Source of the DNA: Eurosta solidaginis
Taxonomy: Eukaryota; Arthropoda; Insecta; Diptera; Tephritidae
DNA length: 64,000 bases
NCBI RefSeq assembly: GCF_040869045.1
Contig: NC_090319.1
Location: 373,379,601-373,443,600 of the forward strand
Direction of reading: 5' to 3'
Made by a program: the position numbers and the translations under genes. Below the pieces are notes generated by a model, which worked only from the letters and a program-made list of their open reading frames with translations, had not been told where the DNA came from and searched no databases. The first letter of the stretch is position 1, and the number at the start of each line of letters is the position of its first letter. This document shows, one piece after another, positions 11,739 to 21,899 of this stretch.

Positions 11739-12455
11739 TTATCGTCTTGCCTGCTTGTAACCAGAATAGGCGATTGTTTGCGCAACTGGTGAACTGTAAG
11801 AACCATGTGAATCCCAACCACCGCTATTACCACCAGACGACCAACCACCTGTAGGAGCACCCGATGACCAACCACTTGAGCCAGAGCTAGCAGCACCAGA
11901 ATTTTTGCCACCGAACAAACCGCCAAGACCGCCAAGCAGACCACCGCCGCCGCCACTGCCGCCCAAACGGCTCAAACCACTTGAAGCACCAGCAGCCAAA
12001 GCCAAGAAGAAAGCAATCACAGAGACAACGAGCGCCTTCTTGGCCAAGAAGAGTAATCCGAAGATAGCACCAACAGCCAAAACAGCAATCTTAGCACCAA
12101 CGCCCAAAAGGATGGGTAAGAGTTTCTTCAACAGCTTCTTCTTCTTAGTACGTGATTCAACAACCAATTCACGTAGATCAGCTTTGATATCATCGGGTAT
12201 GGCGCGCGCTACCGAACGTGCAGCATTAGCAAAATTAAAGTTTAATGAACGTTCAGCAAAGAAATTCTTCGCATGTGTCATGAAGTATGTTCCCATTTCA
12301 CTGGTACGTGCTTCAACGGTGGGCGCGGCCTCTACAGCGATGGCATTATCATCGAGTGATTTACCTTGACGTCCTTCATTGGATTTCAGTAGTGAAACGC
12401 CGCCAACAATTTCGATTTGTGGATTTTCAAAAAAGGATTTCGCTTTGCGGAAGAG
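11739..12455 (-). CDS. Osiris-family (DUF1676) protein, exon 2 (C-terminal 238 residues)
   Basis: This exon opens after the acceptor CACACAG at 12456-12457 in phase 0 and runs to TAA at 11741-11739. Joined to exon 1 it yields 287 residues. It begins LFRKAKSFFENPQIEIVGG, the conserved Osiris stretch that follows the cysteine pair. The lysine-rich KKKKLLKK (about residues 153-160) precedes a long hydrophobic segment (about 161-206) with VGAKIAVLAVGAIFGLLFLA. A Gly/Ser/Trp-rich tail follows, and then the family hallmark AQTIAYSGYK (residues 274-279 for AQTIAY). Osiris proteins are insect-specific secretory or endosomal-membrane proteins used in cuticle and tracheal development (established). The frame upstream of 12455 is open but lacks family similarity and is intron. 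The paralogue is not assigned. Confidence 0.92.
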   Translation of the reverse strand, partial: LFRKAKSFFENPQIEIVGGVSLLKSNEGRQGKSLDDNAIAVEAAPTVEARTSEMGTYFMTHAKNFFAERSLNFNFANAARSVARAIPDDIKADLRELVVESRTKKKKLLKKLLPILLGVGAKIAVLAVGAIFGLLFLAKKALVVSVIAFFLALAAGASSGLSRLGGSGGGGGLLGGLGGLFGGKNSGAASSGSSGWSSGAPTGGWSSGGNSGGWDSHGSYSSPVAQTIAYSGYKQARR

Positions 12456-12684
12456 CTGTGTGTTGTAGAGAAAGAGACGAAAAAAAAATTGTGAAGTTAG
12501 TACACGAGCTTTGAAAAAAAAGTAAAAATAAAAATTTTCGTTAAAGCAAAACTTAAGCATATACATATGTATGTATGCCAAATATAACAGTTGAAGAGTT
12601 GCATGGTTGAACTCTTGTTTTCGGTCGCACATTTGCTTTCTTGTTTAACCCTAGTTCGGCCGACGATATTTATACTCAGTTCAG

Positions 12685-13815
12685 CAGAGCTCACAGAGTA
12701 TATTAACTTTGATTGGATAACGGTTGGTTGTACAGGTATAAAGGAATCGAGATAGATATAGACTTCCATATATCAAAATCATCAGTTACGTATCGTTAAC
12801 ATGATAACTTGAGTAAATTTTGAGATATCTTGACGAAATTTGGTATGTAGGTTTCTGGGTACCCACCTCAGATCGCTATTTAAAATGAATTTTCGATATC
12901 GAAAATTTCGAAAAACAGAAAAAGTTCGATAATTCATTACCAAATACGGATAAAGCGATGAAACTTCGTAGGTGAGTTGAACTTATGACGCAGAATAGAA
13001 AATTAGTAAAATTTTTAACAATGGGCGTGGCATCGCCCGCTTTTAAAAGAGGGTAATTTAAAAGTTTTGCAAGCTGTAGTTTGGCAGTCGTTGAAGATAT
13101 CGTGATGAAATTTGGCAGGAGCGTTACTCTTATTACTGTATGTATGTTTAATAAAAATTAGAAAAATCGGAGAACAACCACGCCCACTTTAAAAAAAAAT
13201 TTTTTTAAAGCCGAATTTTAACAAAAAATTTAATATCTTTAGAGTATAGAAGTAAATTATGTCAACATTCAACTCCAGTAATGATATGGTGTAAAAAAAT
13301 ACAAAAATAAAAGAAAATTTCAAAATGGGCGTGGCTCCGCCCTTTTTCATTCAATTTGTCTACAATACTTTTAAAGCCATAAGTCGAACCAAAATTTACC
13401 AATCCTTGTGAATTTTGGTAGGAGCTCAGATTCTAGGACGATAACTGTTTTCTGTGAAAAAGGGCAAAATCGGTTGAAGCCACGCCCATTTTTTATACAA
13501 ATTCGACCGTCTGTCCTTCCGCTCGGCCGTTACCATGATAACTTGAGCAAAAACCGATATATCTTTACTAAACTAAGTTCACGTACTTATCTGAACTCAC
13601 TTTGTATTGGTTAAAAAATGGCCGAAATCCACGCCCACTTTTTCGATATCGAAAATTACGAAAAATTAAAAAAATGCCATAATTCTATACCTTATATGAA
13701 AAAAGGGATGAAACATGGTAATTTGATTGGTTTATTGACGCAAAATATAACTTCAGAAAAAACGTTGTAAAACGGGTGTGACACCTACCATATTAAGAAA
13801 AAGAAAATGAAAAAG
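12685..13815 (-). mobile_element. INE-1-like element (class 2), copy D
   Basis: Read on the minus strand it ends caaagttaatatactctgtg with the preceding block tatctatctcgattcctt, as in the plus-strand copy at 50645-52030. Repeated words gggcgtggc / cacgcccac, atcgaaaattacgaaaa and gtccgtccg-type tracts occur through it. Several near-identical modules around 12960-13200 and 13480-13760 show internal duplication. No coding capacity. Helitron-derived INE-1/DINE-1 affiliation is inferred from the shared cacgcccac and pyrimidine-rich GTCC blocks. Confidence 0.6.
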
Positions 13816-14021
13816 TTCTGCAGGGCGAAATCAAAAGCCCTTGAAATCTTGGCAGGAATACTGTTCGTGGTATTGCATATATAAATAAATTAGCGGTACC
13901 CGACAGATAATGTTCTGGGTCACCCTGGTCCACATTTTGTTCGATATCTCGAAAACGCCTTCACATATACAACTACCAACCCTCCCTTTTAAGACCCTCA
14001 TTAATACCTTTAAATTGATAC

Positions 14022-14769
14022 CAGACCTGTAAAGAAAAAGTACCAGTACAAGTACAAGTATCAGTACCTCAGTACTTCGAAAAATGGGTATAAGTATAAG
14101 CATCGAGGTACTTGTACTTGAATTGCTGAAGTATAAGTAAAGTACTTGTAAGTACTTTCGAAGTGTTTTGATAAGTATTGAACGGTTTTGAAGCGGATCA
14201 ACCAGCACCCTACGATCACCTAACTTTGACAAAGTGGTTGAAGAAGAGTTTTACAGGTATTTTAATGATACATCAACAGATTTCAATATGCTTCAGAGTT
14301 ATCCTCTTATGAAGGACCTATCACTCAAAATGAATACACCCTCAGCTTCCTCCGACCCAGTATAGCGTTTATTTTCCTTAGCAGGCATTATTTATAGTCC
14401 TAGAAGGCAATCAGTCACGGACTTTTCGTTTGAAAAGCTAGTACTAATGAAGGCAAACGCAAAACTACTTTAATATTGTTAGCTGTTGTACAATTTGTAC
14501 TTATTTGATAAGTTGTTTTATTTCTTGTTGCTTTATAATATAAATTTTACTCATATTTTGATTTTCCATTTATGAATCAAAGTGACATATTTTATCAGAA
14601 AAAGTACTTTGGTGTACTTGCAAGTATTTCGTAAGTGTATCTACTTGTACTCTCGGATTCGAAGTACAAGTACCGTAGTACTGATATTTTGTACTTAGAT
14701 TTGAAGTACTTGAGTACTTGTACTTATTTGGTACTAGTACAAGTATATACTCAGTACTTTACAGGTCTG
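14022..14769 (+). mobile_element. hAT transposon remnant with 8-bp target duplication
   Basis: Perfect 13-bp inverted ends CAGACCTGTAAAG (14022-14034; mirrored at 14757-14769) are flanked by ATTGATAC on both sides (14014-14021 and 14770-14777), the 8-bp duplication of hAT elements. Removing it restores the 130-bp satellite unit around it. Arrays of guacttg-type words (agtacttgtactt) fill both subterminal regions. A broken C-terminal transposase piece lies at 14234-14473. Confidence 0.88.
14234..14473 (+). pseudogene. hAT transposase C-terminal dimerisation domain, dead
   Basis: The frame reads DKVVEEEFYRYFNDTS, then LQSYPLMKDLSLKMNTPSA, then SSDPV, a stop codon, then RLFSLAGIIYSPRRQS and FEKLVLMKANAKLL. 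This is the hAT C-terminal block in which the family normally has ERLFS; here the glutamate codon has become TAG. Everything upstream of the dimerisation domain (zinc finger, catalytic core) is missing. The frame ends at TAA 14471-14473. Confidence 0.85.
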
Positions 14770-15538
14770 ATTGATACCTATATCGTACAAACACATTATA
14801 GAGTCAACCCTGGTCCCCCTTTATAACGGTATCTCGAAAAGGCGTCCACCTATAGAACTAAGGCCAACTCCCTTGTAAAATACTCATTAGCACCTTTCGT
14901 TTGATACCTACATCGTTCAAACAAATTCTAGAGTCACCCCTGGTCCACCTTTATGGCGATATCTCGAAAAGGCGTCCACCTATAGAACCACTCCCTTTTA
15001 AAATACTCATTAACATCTTTCATTTGATACCCATATCGCACAAACAAATTCTAGAGTCACCCCTGGTCCACCTTTATGGCGATATATCGAAAAGTCGGCC
15101 ACCTATAGAACTAAGGCCCACTCCCTTTTAAAATACTCATTAGCACCTTTCATTTGATACCTACATCGTACAAACAAATTCTAGAGTCACCCCTGGTCCA
15201 CCTTTATGGTGATATCTCGAAAAGGCGTCCACCTATAGAACTAAGGCCCACTCCCTTTTAAAATACTCATTAACATCTTTCATTTGATATCCATATCGTA
15301 CAAACAAATTCTAGAGTCACCCCTGGTCCACCTTTATGGCGATATATTGAAAAGGCGTCCACCTATAGATCTAAGGCCCACTCCCTTTTTAAGATACTCA
15401 TTAGCGTCTTTCATTTGATACCCATATCGTACAAAAAAAATTGTAGAGTCAGCCCTGGCGATATCCCGAAATGGCGTCTACCTATAGAACTATGGTCCTC
15501 TCCATTTTAAAATACTATTTAATACCTTCCATTTGATA

Positions 15539-15691
15539 CCGGTGACTGTCAGATAAAGAATTCAACCCGTTACAATTGTTTATGAAAATTATAAAACCTA
15601 ATTTTGTATTTTTTCTGCTTAAAATTCATTAAGTTAGAATGTTACGGAAAATGAGTTAACAAAATTTATTAAAAATACGTTTTTTTGTTTA
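15539..15691. repeat. ~155-bp direct repeat, first copy
   Basis: From ccggtgactgtcagataaag through ttgtattttttctgctta to aaatacgtttttttg, this segment is repeated at 16636-16785 (ccggtgactcgtcggcaaaa, ttgtattttttcgactta, aaatgtgtttttttg). The second copy ends next to the piggyBac-like right terminus, which also begins ccccggtgactcgtcggcc, so the repeat looks like a duplicated subterminal region of that element. Confidence 0.75.
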
Positions 15692-16622
15692 AATAACTAG
15701 AAGACCCGGCAGACGTTGTCCTGCCCTAAATTTGGCCTATCTGCATACATTTTAATAACCTTTTTCCGTCTGACTCTGCCCTCCCCCCTCTTCACTTTTT
15801 CCTAATTCTTTTATTCACTCCTCCTCACATCTCCATCTTCGTCTCATTCTATCTCTTTCTCAATCGCCTTCTCCTTCTCTCTTTTCTCTTCTCACAATTT
15901 CTCCTCATTCTTCTGCATCCCTTATTGCCTGTCCCAGAGGGTGGTATGTATTTTATTCCAGTCCCAATCCCAGTCCCACCGAGTCTCAGTCCCAGTCCTA
16001 GTCCTAATCCCAGTCCCAGTCCATCTCTGGATAATATATTACTCTGTACTAAAGCACTCATCAAGAGCTTTCTTTTGATATCCATATTGTATAAACACTG
16101 TCTAGGCATTCACTGGCCCACGTTTTGGCCTATATCTCGATACCCTAGTCTCACAGGGGTATGAAAATTACCCTCTACACAACTAAAGACTCTCCTGAAT
16201 TTAAAAAAATGTCATAGTACCTCTAAATCGCGGGCCCCTCAGAAAACTCCCCCCCCCCCTCCCACCCTCTCGGCGGGCCTGGTGATGTGCTATACTTGAT
16301 ATAATTCGCTATAATATTTTTTATTGATAAGCAGTTTGTTTAATTAAACACCAAGTAATTACACGGAAGTATATCCGCACCACCTGAAAATATGAGTGCC
16401 ACTGCGTATACGTAACATTTTATTATTACGTATAAACAAATAAAAAAATTTTAAATAAAATAATATTGCGACTATAAACTGAGATACAACCTATCCTATC
16501 TCTCAAGTTAGATCAAACTACAAACGGGGTGCAAAATAAATTCAAAATCGGTTCAATAGTTTAGGAGTCCATCGCGGCCAAAAATGTTGTGACCCGTGTT
16601 TTTTTATATATTAAGATTAAAT
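15692..16622 (+). mobile_element. dispersed element with GACCCGGCAGACGTTGTCC head
   Basis: Head actagaagacccggcagacg (15692), then a pyrimidine-rich tract (about 15770-15930), then a (CAGTCC)n-like hexamer tract (about 15960-16020), then a diverged copy of the 130-bp unit (actcatcaagagctttctt, ggcctatatctcga), and an end reading gttcaatagtttaggagtcc ... ttatatattaagatt. It is flanked by TTAAATA on both sides. A second copy, itself split, lies at 28912-28964 plus 31097-31440. Non-coding; class not determined. Confidence 0.65.
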
Positions 16623-16635
16623 AGCCACCCGGTGA

Positions 16636-16785
16636 CTCGTCGGCAAAATACGTTGTAAAACAATTGTAAATGACTAAAATTATAAAACCTTGTTTTTGTA
16701 TTTTTTCGACTTAGAATTCATACAGTTAAGAGGTTATGGAAAATGAGTTAAAAAATTTATTAAAAATGTGTTTTTTTGAGGGGAG
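16636..16785. repeat. ~155-bp direct repeat, second copy
   Basis: Second copy of the segment described at 15539-15691, with about a dozen differences. Both share acttagaattcat-type and gaaaatgagttaa words. Confidence 0.75.
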
Positions 16786-16832
16786 AATATGAAAAAGTTA
16801 CCCCGGTGACTCGTCGGCCGAACTAGGGTTAA

Positions 16833-18780
16833 AAGTAATGAAATTATAGTCATTGTGTACGCGTATCTAGATCAAAATAGAGACATACTCAAAATATCGC
16901 AATATTCAGAAAATGCGTCAATGCATTTTTTTTTTTTTACAAAGTAATTTCTTGCTGATTAGTTAATTTATTAATCAATCAAGTATAAAGCTTTGTCCGT
17001 GCTTACGGTTGATCGAAAAAGACACAGGATGAGGCTAAGCTACGAACTTAAAGAGATTTTTGCTCTGAGTTACAGCAGCTTGCTCTCTTTGAAAGCTAAG
17101 CTGTTTTTAACTTATTTCGTGTTCATTAGACTGACCTAAAAAATGTTTTCATGAACGTCTTCAGAGAAATCAAATTATGAAAAATTGAATTTTTGATTAA
17201 TGTCAAGAATAACATAAATAATTACAAAATGTACTCCCCTGAATTAAAGAGTTTACCTGTTATATTTTAAAAACTACAAAATATTGCCTTAACTGTATGT
17301 ACAACGATATTGGTGTTCTCCATATTTTTGTGAAGAGCTTAATTTTTAGGAATAATTAAACTTAGATACCAAACTAAGCTTTTATTTAAACCGAATAATT
17401 GTAAAACCGCCACCCTGTATTGAAGGTGCGCTATGAGAAATATATCACTTACAAAAATTTTATTTCTCGAATTTGTTCGAGAAGAAATTTCTGCGACTAT
17501 CGGCTTCTCATGAGATTCTCGAATCTCGAAATACCAGTTAGACTCGCTAGCTTCTCGACACTGACTTTAATAACTGCATTGGCAGTATTATGTAAAACAT
17601 ATTATATAATACCACCCATGCAGCGACAAAATTGAATGTTGATAAGCTCGCGAGCTTTACGAGTATTTCGGTATTCAAGAAAGTCGAGTTCTCTATTCCG
17701 TAAGATCAAATAGAGAGTGCACAAGGAAAAAGCCAAATTCGCATTTTCACATGGCTTTGAAAACATTTTTTTGCGAAATTTTATATTTCATACATCGTGA
17801 AATTCACACCAAGAGATTTACAATTTAATAGCCCGAAGCATTGAACTTTCCTCTTTGTTATTTGCCTTCGGGTTGTGATTTCGATCAAGTAGGCACATGG
17901 AAAATTCCGGTGGGACATCAGTGTTGAATGGCATATTTATTGGAGCAAGTGTACAGATGCACATCAAAAAAAACCGTTTTAACAGTCTCAAACATAGCCG
18001 GAATGTGGAAATCCTTACTACCTTCAACTCAAATGAAAAATAAACTTCTGAAGCAGGTTAGGCTTCAAATAATAAACTTAAATTTTCGTATATCGTTTAA
18101 AACACTTTATAGTGAGGCAGGTAAATCGACTTGTTTTGCAAGATTTGGGTTCGAGTTTAAGGCCTTAACAAAAAATTATGGGATTGCTATCGTAAATAAC
18201 TTTATTTTTGTCCTAATTGAAACATTCGAAAAGTAAAGAAGAGAGATATTTCCAGACAAACACCTTTAGAGCGCTTATAAATCCGATTCGAGAGTTGTTA
18301 GACTCGCCAGTGATTGTTGTGACAATCTCAGCAGTGGTTGTTTTGACTCCTATTTCTATTGCACTCACAAACCATTTTATTACACGGTTTTTATAGGTCA
18401 CTTTTGACATAGCCAGTTTTAGAATATATATCCATCAGTCTCCCTCCATCTTGGATATGTTAATAGCTGCCGTTATTGTTTGAAGACTTGCTTATTTCGC
18501 GACATTGTACTTTCAGAATTTATTCTCATTGTTAAGTGGTTTCATTCTATTCCTATCAAGCATTTGTTTTCAACTTGGGTGAGAATTGAGAAACATTTGC
18601 TACAGCACTCTTAAGTTATCTATAAAAGAGAAGACTATATGCTCCTGATGAGTATTCTGAACACGACCTTCTGATCTAGAAGCAGCAATCGCATAGGTCC
18701 TACAAAGCTTCTGTCATTTGGTTTTTGATAGGATTTTTCAGTTTAATCATTGAGCAAACTTCTGGTAACACTATGAACTC
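16833..18780. other. intronic sequence, no gene recognised
   Basis: Short frames on both strands (for example 17928-18236 plus and 18213-18410 minus) show no motif, no signal peptide and no conserved splice context. I see no transposon ends here. Confidence 0.5.
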
Positions 18781-19009
18781 ATTCAATGTATATGAGACCC
18801 TCATGGACCGGTCAGTTCAACCAAACCTAATGATGAAGACTGCGTAAAGTATATTTGCAAAAGATCTAGGCTGCCGTGTTAACTACATATTTGAATTTAG
18901 ATGCAATGGCAACATGCCATTCAAAACCATTCTAACAGAAAGACGGTTATAATGTTTTTGGCGGTCCTAAGAACTTTAGAGGCAAATTATGTGTAACGTA
19001 ACTACAATC

Positions 19010-19240
19010 AACGAGTTACTCTGGGATTTATGAGGTTGCTAAACGAAATTCCCAAGTTCTGAAAACTAACTGTCAACCCCACCTACGCGAGGAGGATTAT
19101 CTTACAAATATGAACGTATTAAACAAATATATGACAGACGAGGCTCTGGCGACCCCAAGTTCCTCATGTAACTGGGGCGCACAAAAGGCGGTAACTAATG
19201 CCATTCAGCTCAAACCCTCGATGCATTTACTAGCTTCATT
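19010..19240 (+). repeat. retroelement 3'-region-like repeat fragment
   Basis: The words ctgtcaaccccacctacgcg, gacgaggctctggcgacccc and aagttcctcatg match the 32875-32975 segment (ttgtcaacctcacctatccg, gccgagcctctggcgacccc, aactcctcatgg). The longer copy there ends in a CAA-rich tail, suggesting both are 3' ends of a retroelement. Confidence 0.5.
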
Positions 19241-20689
19241 GTAAGAATTTTTGTTTTCTCCAGGGACATAATATCTTTAGGTTTTATTGCATAAACCTTA
19301 TTCGTCAACGTTTATTTTAACGTTTCTTGATAATTATAATAATAATTTTTTTTTCGTTGGCAATAAAAGTTGAAATTTGAATATATTTTAGTTTAGTTTA
19401 GATATCATTTTTTCGTTGCTTTATAGTTTTTAGTCTATGTCAGTACCTCAGCAACAACATACACCTAGCAATAGCTCGTTCTTATTGAAAAGCTTTTTTA
19501 ACTTGTTTGCCCCAATGCAGTAGAGTCTTTCACCGGAGTTTATCAAAATGGCCTATCTAGCGGAGCTATGAAAAGAAAATGTTTGAGATGAATATTATTA
19601 ACCAGGAGTTAGCCATTCCTCAAAGAATGTTCAGATTGCCTGATTTTGATTGCCTGATTTTGAGTCTGTATGGTATTGGAAAAACAAAAAACATAGGTCC
19701 TAAGCAGAGCTGATTGCTAAGGCCTAGATGTTAATATTAATAATGCGGTCTTTGTTGGGCATATAAAAATGTCATTAGATTAATGGCTAAATTAATGAGA
19801 ACAATTTTTCGAGCATCAAACAGCGATGTAAACGGCCTCCAGTTGCGAGAGCCCTGCCTCGAACTTGGAAAGCTGTTTGGTGCTACATCCGAAATACCCA
19901 GTTTACGGAGGTTATAAGCCGCCTTCTCCTTCTCACGTTCTTTGGCTACTTGGCTGTCTCCTGATAAAAGGGCCCAGAATCAAATCTATGACTCAACTAT
20001 CAATGAACAACATGTTCAATGTCAAGCATATTTCCAGAAAGCGTATTTAATATAATTTAGGAGGTTAAAACATCCACTGGGACCAACATCTTGGGAAAAT
20101 ATGTATTGATCGGAAGAAAGTTTCCGGAAGAAAAAAATCATGTGGTGATCATTAAAAGGTGGAAAGTGTTTATAGCTCAATTGCGTCAAGCCGACGCCGA
20201 AAAAAAATATTGAAGTTTGATGGTAAGAAGCGGTGAAAAAAAACGCTGTATACATTCCGCGTTGAGATCGAATGCAACGAAAGGAGTGCGTGATCGCCGT
20301 CGTAAGTAGAAGAGGGAATTAAGGCGTCGTTGAACAAAAAATTAAGAGCTTGAGCTAATAGCTAATAGAACGGCGCGCAATTTACCAACGAATTCGACGA
20401 AAAAGGGAAGCTTTCAACCCTTGTTGTGTTTCCCTAGAAAACGGTGATCTGATGAGACCTTTTGTGTACGGCTTCACGATTTTAAACCCGCCTTCGATAG
20501 CACGAAAATTTGTTGCTTATATGTGGTTTAGTCTTAATTTAATTTCCCCCAAAAACTTATGTAACTATGCAAAATTATGTCATTTAAACGCAAAGAGTAA
20601 GACTAAGCTATTCTGAAGACATACGAAGCTCAAAACGAACTGGACCATAATGCAATAAAAAGCAGTGTGGCTAGAACACGAGCAAAACA

Positions 20690-21310
20690 ATTGTACAAAA
20701 ATTTCGTTTTGAATTATGAGTGCTGCCTAATGAATGATAAAACTTCTGTTCTTCCTGGCTAGCAATTTTATGCCGACGACACTAGAAGAAATGTGCCTGA
20801 AAAATTTAGGACACAAAAAAAAACGAAGCTCTTTCCCCCAAAGAATTTCTTGTTTGGCAGGCAATATGCAGTTGCGGCATGAAAAGCAAAATTTTTGTAA
20901 CTATAAACAAAATAAACAATGAAAAATATATTAGAAGTGTTTGCAAAGAAGAAGTATATCTACATTTTTGTGGCCTAATTTTGACAATCGTGCCACTAAT
21001 GATAAACAACTGTTAATGGGTATTAGTAAAATTAGAAGCTAGCCCGCTCAATTTCCCAGAACTTCAACCAATAAAGAGAGAGGCTCAGGTGAAAAAAGTG
21101 CTTAAGTCGACAAAAGAGACGTTCACGGATATCACAAGTAGGGAGCTCCAAAATGATACCGTGAAAGCTTTGATGATGGACATTCCAGACAAGGTCAAAA
21201 AGTCTATGCTTAAGTTCCAGTTTTTTGTTAAGAACATAAATAAGCCATCATTTGAATTTAACTTTCTTTTGTATGAAACACAGTTTTTGAAATTCGTAAA
21301 AGTTTCTTAG
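20690..21310 (+). pseudogene. mariner/Tc1-superfamily transposase, dead
   Basis: Fragments in different plus-strand frames line up in the right order with insect IS630-Tc1-mariner transposases. LPG and QFYADDTRRNVPEKF (about 20755-20805) are followed by EFLVWQAICSCGMKSKIFVT (about 20843-20902), KYIRSVCKEEVYL, then NFPELQPIKRE (normally NCPELRPIER), and finally KKVLKSTKETFTDITS and KALMMDIPDKVKKSM (to about 21210). Several frameshifts and stops separate them. The catalytic region before the last acidic motif is heavily decayed. It lies 0.4 kb downstream of Osiris exon 1 in the intron, opposite in strand to the gene. Confidence 0.75.
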
Positions 21311-21714
21311 ATGTTTGAATTTTTCTATGCACTAATTTCTAATAGCACACTCCTTTTACATATATTTTTACATTACGCAGTTGGCATTTGTATCACTCAT
21401 GTATGTATGTATGTGTCCTCATTAATAAATGGGAACTTTGCTTCTCAGTAAAATTTGTCTTTAGATAAACACACTAGTTTTGCACATATGCTTTAATAAG
21501 GGAAAATATTGTTTTTTGCATATGTTTTTTTAGTTGTTCATAGTTTTTTGTATGCTATTTTCACTTAGTGATGTAATGATATTTAATTTAATTATTTGTT
21601 CACAAACATTGTTTTTTTTTTTTTTTTTTGTTCATAGTTATTTCTTTTCTTTTTTTGTTCTAGTTTCACAAATTATAAAAATTTGCATATCAAACATTTT
21701 CAAACACTTCGTAC

Positions 21715-21861
21715 CGTTAATTGTAGACACGATATAGAATCGGCTTCTAAGCACTTATTAAATCCACTATTCGCTGCAATGACATTATTATCCTTAATTG
21801 GATCGGCGAATGCACTTGTTGATAGTAGCAGGATGCAAGTAGCGGTGAGATATAAATTCAT
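21715..21861 (-). CDS. Osiris-family protein, exon 1 (signal peptide and cysteine pair)
   Basis: The start at 21861 opens MNLYLTATCILLLSTSAFA, a classical signal peptide with likely cleavage after AFA (residue 19). An in-frame ATG 36 bases upstream (21897) would prepend an Asn-rich stretch (MTITNNNKNNNN) that spoils the signal sequence, so I prefer 21861. Residues 31-49 read NSGFNKCLEADSISCLQLT, with cysteines at 37 and 45, the N-terminal cysteine pair found in Osiris proteins. The exon ends in phase 0 at ACG followed by GTACGAAGT. Beyond the donor the frame stops after three codons. Together with exon 2 the order is signal peptide, Cys pair, hydrophobic domain, AQxxAY. Confidence 0.88.
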
Positions 21862-21899
21862 GTTGTTATTGTTTTTGTTGTTGTTGGTTATTGTCAAAC

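Larger units (their letters stand above)
13870..15540. repeat. 130-bp tandem repeat array, interrupted by a hAT element
   Basis: The word ctggtccacc recurs at 13925, 14810, 14940, 15063, 15193 and 15323 (the 14810 copy reads ctggtccccc), giving a 123-130-bp period outside the inserted element. Each unit contains tttgatacccatatcg, aaacaaattctagagtcacc, ggcgatatctcgaaaaggcg and actcccttttaaaatactca. Adjacent central units are nearly identical, while edge units are more diverged. The array is split between 14021 and 14770 by a hAT remnant. Confidence 0.9.
12649..16828. mobile_element. piggyBac-like element, 4.18 kb, composite
   Basis: The left end CCCTAGTTCGGCCGACGA at 12649-12666 is repeated as a perfect inverted copy at 16811-16828. 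Each end is flanked by TTAA (12645-12648 and 16829-16832). A CCC-start inverted repeat and TTAA duplication are diagnostic of piggyBac elements (established). No piggyBac transposase is visible, so it is non-autonomous. Its interior has been filled by an INE-1-like element, a 130-bp tandem array, a hAT remnant with its own target duplication, and a dispersed element. It sits just inside the Osiris intron, 0.2 kb from exon 2. Confidence 0.8.
12456..21714 (-). other. 9.26-kb intron of the Osiris gene
   Basis: Donor GTACGAAGT follows exon 1 at 21714; acceptor CACACAG precedes exon 2 at 12456. Both flank phase-0 codon boundaries, so joining preserves the frame exactly across the conserved CLQLT-LFRKAKSFF junction. 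The pyrimidine-rich tract TCTCTTTCTCTACAACA lies just ahead of the acceptor. The intron carries the 12649-16828 composite element and the mariner-like pseudogene at 20690-21310, which together explain much of its size. Osiris introns in Drosophila are usually far shorter (family knowledge). Confidence 0.82.

Noticed and set aside
11905..12369. Proline-rich plus-strand frame of 154 codons
   Set aside because: Exactly antisense to the Osiris exon; the Pro run mirrors the Gly-rich tail. No support as a separate gene.
12456..12632. Upstream extension of the Osiris exon 2 frame to an ATG at 12632
   Set aside because: It lacks family similarity and a signal peptide and includes the pyrimidine-rich acceptor tract. 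Exon 1 at 21861-21715 joins better in phase and in content.
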